DNA of 64,000 nucleotides. Source: Azospirillum brasilense. GTDB taxonomy: Bacteria; Pseudomonadota; Alphaproteobacteria; Azospirillales; Azospirillaceae. Position numbers and translations under genes: made by a program. Positions 1 through 6,536 of this stretch are shown piece by piece. The stretch is from NCBI RefSeq assembly GCF_007827815.1, contig NZ_VITH01000015.1, forward strand, positions 1 to 64,000, read 5' to 3'. The number at the start of each line of letters is the position of its first letter. Position 1 is the first letter of the stretch. The notes below the pieces were generated by a model. It saw only the letters and a list, made by a program, of their open reading frames with translations, made no database searches and had not been told where the DNA came from.

Positions 1-1
1 C

Positions 2-64
2 CTGGAAACCATCGCCCCCTTGCGCGATGATCTCGCCCTCACGTTGCCCGCTGCGACCACGTGA
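2..64 (+). CDS. possible 3' end of a gene entering from the left
   Basis: One frame is open from the window edge to a TGA at 62-64 and would encode the last 20 residues of a protein ending in ...LTLPAATT. The piece is too short to recognise a family, and an open frame of this length is easily random at this GC content. Its only support is that the next 300 bases hold no convincing gene. Confidence 0.2.
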   Translation: METIAPLRDDLALTLPAATT

Positions 65-388
65 ACCTTCCGGCCAGACACGCCGGTGACCAGATGAGCG
101 CCCCGGCTCCTACACCACGCCTCGGGACACGACCGAATCGCGTCGCCACGTCGATGGGCATGGCGACGTCTTTCAGTCCGGGTGCGAGGCGATCCGCGGT
201 CGGAGCGGCTCTGCCTCCGCACCGTGGCCTCCAAAGAGCGCCAACACCATTTGTCCACCAAACAATTCGGCGTTCTGATGCTTGGGATGGCCGTAATTTT
301 ATTGCGCCGCTGCGTTGCACACTCAGCGTATCTGGTATTTGGTATACCAGTGTACAGTTCCCTCCATCAGACATGAGGGAGATGCACC
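65..388. other. intergenic region with a palindromic operator near the right end
   Basis: I see no convincing gene. Several frames are open, but none has a recognisable product or a good ribosome site. The right end becomes AT-rich and contains the dyad described separately at 332-350. It probably holds the promoter of the DUF1127 gene that starts at 389. Confidence 0.5.
332..350. promoter_or_regulatory. dyad operator candidate (GntR-like TGGTATACCA)
   Basis: The repeat CTGGTAT (332-338) and ATACCAG (344-350) form a 7-bp dyad around five bases. Inside it lies the perfect 10-bp palindrome TGGTATACCA (340-349). TGGTATACCA resembles operators of FadR/VanR-group GntR regulators. The site is about 40 bases before the start of the DUF1127 gene, where it could overlap a promoter. 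No GntR gene is present in the window, so the regulator is unknown. Confidence 0.45.
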
Positions 389-610
389 ATGGCCTACACC
401 ACCGCTTCGCACACCGATCATGACGGCGCTCTGTCGGGGATCGTCAAGGGCGTCCGCGAGTTCGTGAGCGCCTGGTTCGAAACCTCCGCCGCCTACATCG
501 TCTATCGCGAGCTGTCGGCCCTGAGCACGGCCGAACTGGCTGCCCGCGACCTCCGCCGCGAGGACATCGGCCGCGTCGCCATGGACCTGCCGACGCTGAT
601 GCGCGAGTAA
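389..610 (+). CDS. DUF1127-type small protein
   Basis: A 73-residue protein preceded by GAGGGAGATGCACC, a good ribosome site that fixes the ATG. The C-terminal half, around YRELSALSTAELAARDLRRE, matches the short arginine-rich DUF1127 (YjiS-like) pattern, in which a conserved L..L....L.D.G/R motif is followed by basic residues. Such proteins are common in alphaproteobacteria; some bind RNA and affect phosphate or carbon metabolism, but no function can be assigned to this one. It stands alone, convergent with the murein endopeptidase gene 22 bases away. The family assignment is by eye. Confidence 0.7.
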   Translation: MAYTTASHTDHDGALSGIVKGVREFVSAWFETSAAYIVYRELSALSTAELAARDLRREDIGRVAMDLPTLMRE

Positions 611-632
611 CCCGCGCACCGCCGACGGAGGC

Positions 633-1514
633 TCAATTCCCCGCCAGAACCGCCAGACAGGCCGCGGGTGGCTCGGGAATGGCCTTGGGCGGCCGGGGCC
701 CCGGCGTTTCCTTCGGGGGCTCGAACCAGCTCAGAAGCTCCTGGCCGCAGCCGTCGCCCGGCGGGATGGGAGCTTGCGGGACGCAGGCCGTCGATCCGGC
801 CGGGCAGTTCATCCGCACATGGAAGTGCGAGTCGTGTCCGGCCCAGGGGCGCACGGCGTTCAGCCAGGAACGGTCGCCCCGCTCGCTCTCGCACAGCGCC
901 AGCTTGATCGCCGGATTCACGAACACCCGCGCGACCTTCGGGCTCGTCGCCGCCAGTTGCAGCAGCCGGGCCTGACGGGGACCGAACCGCTCCGGCAGGA
1001 CGCGCTGCGCCTGCCGGTCCACCATGGTCGGGAAGTCGGTGCGCTCCCGCGCCTCCCGAGCGAGCGGCGGCTGGTCGAGGTCGAACCAGACGTCCACGTC
1101 CAGGCCGATCTGGTGGCTGGCGTGCCCGCTTTCCATGCGGCCGCCGTACGGCTTTGAAAGGTCGCCGATGGCCAGCCGCCCCAGCCGCTCGGCCTGCGCC
1201 CGGCGGGCCAGCTGCTGGACGAAGGCGACGGTGTCGGGGTGCCCGTGGTTGCGGTTCCGCGACAGGTTGACCGCCTGATAGCCGGCGCCCTCCGGCGGCA
1301 GCGTCTGCGCGCCGCGGATGCAGCCGTTGGCATAGCCGCCGATCGGCTGCGCCACGGAGGACGTCGCCTGCGGCGGCTGCAAGGCCACCGTGCCGAGGCC
1401 CGCCGCCACACCGCCGGACCGCGGCGGGTGCGAGTCGGCCGCGTCTGCGCCACCACCCGTGCCCCAGACACCGCACAGGATCGCCAGCACGGCAAAAGTC
1501 CATCGTCGAGCCAT
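633..1514 (-). CDS. mepA: penicillin-insensitive murein endopeptidase (MepA family, peptidase M74)
   Basis: The product (293 aa from the ATG at 1514) starts with a signal peptide (MARRWTFAVLAILCG...) and so acts in the periplasm. MepA is a zinc enzyme that cuts D-alanyl-meso-diaminopimelyl cross-links in peptidoglycan. Visible family hallmarks are the RNHGHPDT segment, the metal-binding stretch SGHASHQIGLDVDVWFDL with the HxxGxxxD arrangement, and the late HFHVRMNCP motif carrying the last zinc histidine. Length fits the family (about 270-300 aa). The frame stays open upstream, but only the start at 1514 gives a signal peptide. It is transcribed divergently from the TRAP binding protein at 1729. 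Confidence 0.92.
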   Translation of the reverse strand: MARRWTFAVLAILCGVWGTGGGADAADSHPPRSGGVAAGLGTVALQPPQATSSVAQPIGGYANGCIRGAQTLPPEGAGYQAVNLSRNRNHGHPDTVAFVQQLARRAQAERLGRLAIGDLSKPYGGRMESGHASHQIGLDVDVWFDLDQPPLAREARERTDFPTMVDRQAQRVLPERFGPRQARLLQLAATSPKVARVFVNPAIKLALCESERGDRSWLNAVRPWAGHDSHFHVRMNCPAGSTACVPQAPIPPGDGCGQELLSWFEPPKETPGPRPPKAIPEPPAACLAVLAGN

Positions 1515-1535
1515 GACCGGCGGCCCCCTTTCCTC

Positions 1536-1565
1536 TTCGACCGGGTCCGATTTGACCGGGTCCGA
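1536..1565. repeat. tandem 15-bp repeat in divergent promoter region
   Basis: TTCGACCGGGTCCGA (1536-1550) is followed directly by TTTGACCGGGTCCGA (1551-1565), two copies differing at one base. The pair lies 22 bases upstream of the mepA start. It may be a pair of direct half-sites for a regulator or a simple slippage duplication; sequence alone does not decide. Confidence 0.4.
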
Positions 1566-1728
1566 CCTTAGCACGGCGCCTGCGGTCCGGGCGTTGCAAC
1601 GAGCGGGCGGCTGGGGGCATGCGGATTTGGCGGGGCGGCACGGCGCCGCCTTTTTCTTGTTGCACGCGTCACGGCGATGCAGAATCCCTCCCATAATTGA
1701 AAAGAATGGGAAGGGAGAGTCCTCCGCC

Positions 1729-2823
1729 ATGAAACGTCGTTCCTTTCTGACCAGCGCCGGGGTCGGTCTGGCCGCCAGCACCGTCGTCGCCGCCCCGGCC
1801 ATCGCGCAGAGCCAGCCCGAGATCAAGTGGCGCATGGCGTCGAGCTACCCCAAGAGCCTCGACACCATCTTCGGCGGGGCGGAGCTGATCGCCCGCCGGG
1901 TCGCCGCCGCCACCGACAACAAGTTCCAGATCCGCACCTTCGCGGCAGGCGAGATCGTCCCGGCGCTCCAGGTGCTGGACGCGGTGCAGAACGGCACGAT
2001 CGAGTGCGGCCAGTCCGCCGCCTACTTCTACATCGGCAAGGACCCGACCTTCTGCTTCGACACCGCCATGCCCTTCGGCCTCAACACGCGCCAGCACATT
2101 TCCTGGATGATGCACGGCGGCGGGCTGGAGCTGATGCGGGAGCTGTTCCGGGAGCACAACATCTACAACATCCCCGCCGGCAACACGACGGCCCAGATGG
2201 GCGGCTGGTTCCGCAAGGAAATCAAGACGGTGGAGGATCTCAGCGGCCTCAAGATGCGGGTCGGCGGGCTGGCCGGGCAGATCATGGGCAAGCTGGGCCT
2301 CGTCCCGCAGCAGATCGGCGGCGGCGACATCTACCCGGCGCTGGAGCGCGGCACCATCGACGCGGCGGAGTTCGTCGGCCCCTACGACGACGAGAAGCTG
2401 GGCTTCCACAAGGTCGCCAAATACTACTACTCGCCGGGCTGGTGGGAGGGCTCCGCCCAGATCCCGCTGATGATCAACATCACCGCGTGGGAGCAGCTTC
2501 CCGAGTCCTACAAGACCATCCTGGAACAGGCCTGCTGGGAGGCCAACACCTGGATGATCGCCAAGTACGACGCCGTCAACGCCGCGGCGCTGAAGCGTCT
2601 GGTGGCCGGCGGCGCCCAGCTCCGCGCCTTCCCGCGCGAGGTCATGATGGCCTGCGAGAAGATCGCCAACGAGCTGTATGACGAGCTGTCGGCGAAGAAC
2701 CCGCGCTTCAAGAAGGTCTACGAGGCGTGGAAGCCCTTCCGCGACGAGGAGCGGCTGTGGTTCCGCGTAGCCGAGAACAGCTTCGACTCCTACGTCTACT
2801 CCCAGTCGGCGCAGCGGCGCTGA
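1729..2823 (+). CDS. TRAP transporter substrate-binding protein (DctP/TakP type), orphan
   Basis: A 364-residue periplasmic binding protein with a twin-arginine-like leader (MKRRSFLTSAG...AIAQS). The start is fixed by GGGAAGGGAGAG upstream. The mature part follows the TRAP DctP fold; the segment around PALQVLDAVQNGTIECGQSA and the later QIGGGDIYPALERGTIDAAE resemble the TakP/2-oxo-acid and YiaO-like subgroup, in which a conserved arginine (here in KMRVGG) binds a carboxylate. The substrate is therefore probably a keto or hydroxy acid, but this is inference. No DctQ or DctM membrane genes lie beside it, so it must use a transporter encoded elsewhere. A strong hairpin follows the stop codon. 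Confidence 0.88.
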   Translation: MKRRSFLTSAGVGLAASTVVAAPAIAQSQPEIKWRMASSYPKSLDTIFGGAELIARRVAAATDNKFQIRTFAAGEIVPALQVLDAVQNGTIECGQSAAYFYIGKDPTFCFDTAMPFGLNTRQHISWMMHGGGLELMRELFREHNIYNIPAGNTTAQMGGWFRKEIKTVEDLSGLKMRVGGLAGQIMGKLGLVPQQIGGGDIYPALERGTIDAAEFVGPYDDEKLGFHKVAKYYYSPGWWEGSAQIPLMINITAWEQLPESYKTILEQACWEANTWMIAKYDAVNAAALKRLVAGGAQLRAFPREVMMACEKIANELYDELSAKNPRFKKVYEAWKPFRDEERLWFRVAENSFDSYVYSQSAQRR

Positions 2824-2831
2824 CGGAAACA

Positions 2832-2865
2832 CGGCCCCTCCCCGTCCCGGGACGGTGAGGGGCCG
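2832..2865. terminator. hairpin terminator between convergent genes
   Basis: CGGCCCCTCCCCGTCC (2832-2847) pairs with GGACGGTGAGGGGCCG (2850-2865), 15 of 16 positions. It begins 8 bases after the TRAP binding-protein stop and ends 17 bases before the stop of the convergent symporter gene. It probably terminates both transcripts, although no long T-run follows on either strand. Confidence 0.65.
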
Positions 2866-2882
2866 CTTCTCCGGTCACGCGG

Positions 2883-4565
2883 TCAGTGCGAAACCGCGCC
2901 GGCCGCCCCCAGGCCGGTTTCCGACCGGATGTACTGGTACTCGTAGGCCTTCGCCTCCGCCGCCGCCCGCGCGCTGCGGTCGGTGACCGAGAAGAGCCAG
3001 GTCGTCGCGAAGGCGATCACCATCGAGAACAATGCCGGATGCTCGTAGGGGAAGATCGGCGCCGGGAACTTGAAGACGCTGACCCAGACGGTCGGCCCCA
3101 GCACCACGAAGGCGACGCAGCTCACCAGACCGGCGAAGCCGCCGATGAAGGCGCCGCGCGTGGTCAGCCCCTTCCAGAAGATCGACAGGATCAGCACGGG
3201 GAAGTTGACCGAGGCCGCCAGGCCGAAGGCGAGGCCGACCATGAAGGCGATGTTCTGGTTCTCGAACAGCAGGCCCAGCGTGATCGCGATGACGCCCAGC
3301 GCCAGCGTGGCGAGGCGCGACACGCGCATCTCCGACGCCTCGGTGGCGTTGCCCTTCTTGAGGACGCGGGCGTAGAGGTCGTGGCTGACCGCCGACGCGC
3401 CGGCCAGAGTCAGGCCGGCGACCACCGCCAGGATGGTGGCGAAGGCGACCGCCGAGATGAAGCCCAGGAAGAGGTTGCCGCCGATGGCCTTGGACAGGTG
3501 GATGGCCGCCATGTTGCCGCCGCCCAGGATCTTGCCGGCCGCGTCGAGATAGGCCGGGTTGGTGCCGACGATGACGATGGCGAGGAAGCCGATGGTCACC
3601 GTCAGGATGAAGAAGTAACCGATGAAGCCGGTGGCGTAGACGACCGACTTGCGCGCCTCCTTGGCGTCGGGAACCGTGAAGAAGCGCATCAGGATGTGCG
3701 GCAGCCCCGCCGGGCCGCACATCAGCGCGAGGCTGAGCGACACCGCGGCGATGGGATCGGCCATGGCGGCGCTGGGGCGCAGGATGGCGGCGTTCGCGGC
3801 GTGGGCGGCGACGGCCTGCTGGAGCAGCCGCTCCGGGTTGAAGCCGAACTGCGCCAGCGCCAGCCCGACCAGCACGGTGCAGCCGCCGAGCAGCATCACC
3901 GCCTTGATGATCTGCACCCAGGTCGTGGCGAGCATGCCGCCGAAGGTGACGTACAGGATCATCAGGACGCCGACCATCACGACGGCGTAGGTGTAGTCCA
4001 GCCCGAACAGAAGCTGGATCAGCTTGCCCGCCCCGACCATCTGCGCGATCAGGTAGAAGCAGACCACGGTCAGCGAGCCGACCGCCGCCAGCGAGCGGAT
4101 CGGCGTCTGGCCCAGCCGGTAGGAGGCCACGTCGGCGAAGGTGAAGCGGCCGAGGTTGCGCAGCCGCTCGGCGATCAGGAACAGCATCAGCGGCCAGCCG
4201 ACCAGGAAGCCGATGGTGTAGATCACCCCGTCGAAGCCCTTGGCGAAGACCATGCCCGACAGGCCGAGGAAGGCCGCCGCCGACATGTAGTCGCCGGCGA
4301 TGGCCAGCCCGTTCTGGAAGCCGCTGATGCCGCCGCCGGCGGTGTAGAAGTCCGACGCCGAGCGGGTGCGCTTCGACGCCCAGTAGGTGATGCCCAGCGT
4401 TCCGGCGACGAACAGCAGGAACATGGCGATGGCCGTCACATTGACCGGCTGGCGCTCCACCGCGCCGTCGATGGCGGCGGCGAAGGCGGGTCCGGCCGCC
4501 AGCGCCGGCAGCAGCGCGGCGGAGGCAACGGCGATCGGGGCAACGAGACGACGCGCGGCGTTCAT
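2883..4565 (-). CDS. sodium:solute symporter, ActP-like (acetate/short carboxylate permease)
   Basis: A 560-residue polytopic membrane protein with an apparent signal segment (MNAARRLVAPIAVASAALLPALAAGPAFA), as in E. coli ActP (549 aa). Family hallmarks include TYWASKRTRSASDFYTAGG near the start, the IAGDYMSAAAFLGLSG segment that lines the sodium/substrate site in this family, and GPAGLPHILMRFFTVPDAKEAR. ActP-type carriers take up acetate and related monocarboxylates with Na+; the exact substrate (acetate, pyruvate, lactate, propionate) cannot be read from sequence. The start ATG overlaps the stop of the upstream DUF485 gene (ATGA), so the two are translationally coupled, matching the E. coli yjcH-actP arrangement. 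Confidence 0.9.
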   Translation of the reverse strand: MNAARRLVAPIAVASAALLPALAAGPAFAAAIDGAVERQPVNVTAIAMFLLFVAGTLGITYWASKRTRSASDFYTAGGGISGFQNGLAIAGDYMSAAAFLGLSGMVFAKGFDGVIYTIGFLVGWPLMLFLIAERLRNLGRFTFADVASYRLGQTPIRSLAAVGSLTVVCFYLIAQMVGAGKLIQLLFGLDYTYAVVMVGVLMILYVTFGGMLATTWVQIIKAVMLLGGCTVLVGLALAQFGFNPERLLQQAVAAHAANAAILRPSAAMADPIAAVSLSLALMCGPAGLPHILMRFFTVPDAKEARKSVVYATGFIGYFFILTVTIGFLAIVIVGTNPAYLDAAGKILGGGNMAAIHLSKAIGGNLFLGFISAVAFATILAVVAGLTLAGASAVSHDLYARVLKKGNATEASEMRVSRLATLALGVIAITLGLLFENQNIAFMVGLAFGLAASVNFPVLILSIFWKGLTTRGAFIGGFAGLVSCVAFVVLGPTVWVSVFKFPAPIFPYEHPALFSMVIAFATTWLFSVTDRSARAAAEAKAYEYQYIRSETGLGAAGAVSH

Positions 4566-4873
4566 CGGCCCACCTCGTTCAGCAGGTCGCGGTTCATCGC
4601 GTCGTAGCGGCTGTTGGCGCGGAGCACGTAGACGCCGGTCATCAGCGAGCAGAAGACGGTGATGACGATGCCGGCGGCCAGCCCGACCGGGAAGGTCATG
4701 CCCTCGGCCAGCGGGCGCGCCATCAGGTCGGGCGCCAGCGCCGAGGCGAACACGAAGGCGTAGTAGACCGCCAGGACGATCAGCGCCAGCCGCCAGCTGA
4801 AGCGCGCGCGGCTCGCCGTCATCGCGGCGAACTTCGGGTTGGACAGCACCCGCTCGTAAATCTCGTCGGACAT
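4562..4873 (-). CDS. DUF485 small membrane partner of the symporter (YjcH-like)
   Basis: A 103-residue protein with two membrane spans (about 30-50 and 65-85). The opening MSDEIYERVLSNPKFAAMTASRARFSW is typical of DUF485 proteins, which sit directly upstream of ActP-type symporters. The start at 4873 is chosen because the frame upstream (to 4945) lacks family similarity and runs through a hairpin-forming leader. The stop overlaps the symporter start by four bases. The role of DUF485 proteins is not known in detail; they are thought to be accessory subunits of the symporter. Confidence 0.87.
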   Translation of the reverse strand: MSDEIYERVLSNPKFAAMTASRARFSWRLALIVLAVYYAFVFASALAPDLMARPLAEGMTFPVGLAAGIVITVFCSLMTGVYVLRANSRYDAMNRDLLNEVGR

Positions 4874-4900
4874 GATTGTTATCGCTTTTTTCTTTGAGCC

Positions 4901-4930
4901 CAAGGCATTGCGCATCGCAGCAATACCTTG
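4901..4930 (-). promoter_or_regulatory. inverted repeat in the leader of the DUF485-symporter operon
   Basis: CAAGGCATTGC (4901-4911) and GCAATACCTTG (4920-4930) form an 11-bp dyad with one mismatch and an 8-base centre. It lies 27 bases upstream of the DUF485 start, within an AT-rich region whose reverse strand also carries a run of A's before the ATG. It may be an operator or an RNA hairpin in the 5' leader. Confidence 0.4.
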
Positions 4931-5106
4931 AGTGCATGGCAGCAAGAAGCGAAATTAAATTTCTTTGAGCGCAAAATGACGAAATATTCGCTCAGAATCG
5001 TCGCCGTTTAACCGAAAGTCGGTTCATCATCAGCCGAGAACCGGTTGATTCAGGGGGGCGGAATGCGACAACCGGTCGCGCTGCGACGCAACATGAGTCA
5101 ACGCTG

Positions 5107-5889
5107 TTATCCCGCTGTCCGCCCCTTCAGCCGGGCATCCTTCAGCCGGACATGGATCAGGCCGCTGCCGGTGGGGTCGGAGCGGTCGGGCTTGACCATC
5201 GCCTCCAGCAGCTTCTCGTCGCTCGACCAGTAGGGGACGTACCACAGCCGGTCCACGTCCATGACCAGCACCCGGTGGGTTTCGGCATCGTAGGCGCCGA
5301 GCGGCGCGATGTGGCCCACCGTGGCGTCGCCGGTCAGCGTGCCCTGGTCGTAGGCCAGCAGAATGATGTCGCTGTCGTCGCGCTCGTTCTCGTCGAGGAT
5401 TCGCCGCAGCTCGCCCAGCGTTTCCGGGGAAGCGTCCTTCGGCCGGAAGACTTCCACCGTGGCGTCCAGCCCAAAGGCGTCCACCGATTTCTGGACCAGA
5501 CCGGCGAAGTCGGCGAAAGAGACGCCGTCCCCGTTCTCCGCGGTGGCCGCCTTCCACCCGTCGTCGTCCACCTCGTTCAGCACCCGCGCCTGGGTGACCA
5601 GCCGGTTGGAGGAGAGCGGCGGCAGTCCGCGCAGCGCGTTGATCATCATCGCCACGCTGGCGACCGAACAGGCGCTGCCGGTCTGCTGGGCCGTGTAGTA
5701 AGGCATCATCGCCCAGAAATCCGGCGCCCCGGCCCGGCGCAGATAGGCGCGGTCATCGGTCATCGGCACGGCGTCCGGGCCGAACTTCGGCTTCGTCTCG
5801 CTCTGCGCGTCCTGCGCCGCAACAGGGGAACCGGCCAGACACACGACGGCCAACAGGGCCAACAGAGCCGAGCGGAACGGTGCCTTCAT
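5107..5889 (-). CDS. exported phytochelatin-synthase-like peptidase
   Basis: A 260-residue protein with a signal peptide (residues 1-25, ending SPVAAQ). The mature part matches the catalytic domain of phytochelatin synthase, a papain-like gamma-glutamylcysteine dipeptidyl transpeptidase. The likely triad is Cys74 in QTGSACSVASVAMMINALR, His193 in VGHIAPLGAYD and Asp211 in VLVMDVDR; the 18-residue His-Asp spacing is what the family shows. It lacks the C-terminal domain of plant enzymes, like cyanobacterial homologues that mainly cleave glutathione to gamma-Glu-Cys. Export suggests it acts on glutathione or metal-glutathione complexes outside the cytoplasm. The start at 5889 gives the signal peptide. 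A small lipoprotein gene lies just upstream on the same strand. Confidence 0.82.
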   Translation of the reverse strand: MKAPFRSALLALLAVVCLAGSPVAAQDAQSETKPKFGPDAVPMTDDRAYLRRAGAPDFWAMMPYYTAQQTGSACSVASVAMMINALRGLPPLSSNRLVTQARVLNEVDDDGWKAATAENGDGVSFADFAGLVQKSVDAFGLDATVEVFRPKDASPETLGELRRILDENERDDSDIILLAYDQGTLTGDATVGHIAPLGAYDAETHRVLVMDVDRLWYVPYWSSDEKLLEAMVKPDRSDPTGSGLIHVRLKDARLKGRTAG

Positions 5890-5936
5890 CACCGGCGTTT
5901 TCCTCAATGGTGTCAGGGTGGATGCCTCTGCCGGCT

Positions 5937-6449
5937 CTAGCCGGACGGGGTGGGCCTTGGCGGAAGACTCTGCGGCACGAGCGCCATGCAGTTCTGCACG
6001 ACCGCGGCGCAGGCGCCCAACGACGACGCCCGGTAGACCAGCTGCTCGACGGCCCCGTTCCTCAAGGTGAAGGTCGCTTCGCACCGGTTGTCCACCACGT
6101 CGCCCGACCGCGGAGGATAGTAGTCCCACGGGTCGTAGTCGAGCCCGCGATGGCGCCAGCCGGGATAGCCCCACGGATACCCCCATCCGTAGCCCACCGG
6201 TGGCGGCGGTGGGGCGTAGTAATCGATGGAGCCCGCGCGGTAGGTGAAGAACTCCAGGGCGCCGCTGGCCGCCTGCCGGTGCGGCACCCCGGCGCAGGAC
6301 AGCAGTGTTCCCTTGGGCAGGCCGACCAGCGCGCTCTGGGCGGCCAGCGCGACGTCGGCCCGGGGATCGGCGCAACCCGCCAGCCCCCCGGCCGCGGCGA
6401 GCAGAAGGACGGCGGCGGACCGCCGCAAGGGTTGCGAATGCGGGAGCAC
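5937..6449 (-). CDS. lipoprotein of unknown function
   Basis: A 170-residue protein beginning at a GTG (6449) with AGGAGG eight bases upstream. The leader ends in a clear lipobox, LAGC, so the mature protein begins with a lipidated cysteine near residue 26. The middle is unusual: a proline run (YYAPPPPPVGYGWGYPWGYPGW) rich in Tyr, Gly and Trp. Four more cysteines follow the lipobox, in SCAG, NRCE, GACA and QNCM, and could form disulfides. I do not recognise the family. It lies 47 bases upstream of the phytochelatin-synthase-like gene and could be co-transcribed with it. Confidence 0.75.
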   Translation of the reverse strand: MLPHSQPLRRSAAVLLLAAAGGLAGCADPRADVALAAQSALVGLPKGTLLSCAGVPHRQAASGALEFFTYRAGSIDYYAPPPPPVGYGWGYPWGYPGWRHRGLDYDPWDYYPPRSGDVVDNRCEATFTLRNGAVEQLVYRASSLGACAAVVQNCMALVPQSLPPRPTPSG

Positions 6450-6536
6450 GGGCGGAGCCTCCTTCCCCGGGACATATCCCGGAAGAACAAGCCTCCGCCC
6501 GTTTTTGATCCCGCTCAGGTCCGGTCAGGACGGGGA

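Noticed and set aside
502..1665. Long reverse-strand frame overlapping mepA
   Set aside because: It is the shadow of the real gene in another frame: Arg/Gly/Pro/Ala-rich, no recognisable motifs.
2886..4607. 573-residue forward frame opposite the symporter
   Set aside because: Composition is Arg/Asp/Gln/Glu-rich and repetitive, the usual antisense shadow of a hydrophobic membrane protein gene.
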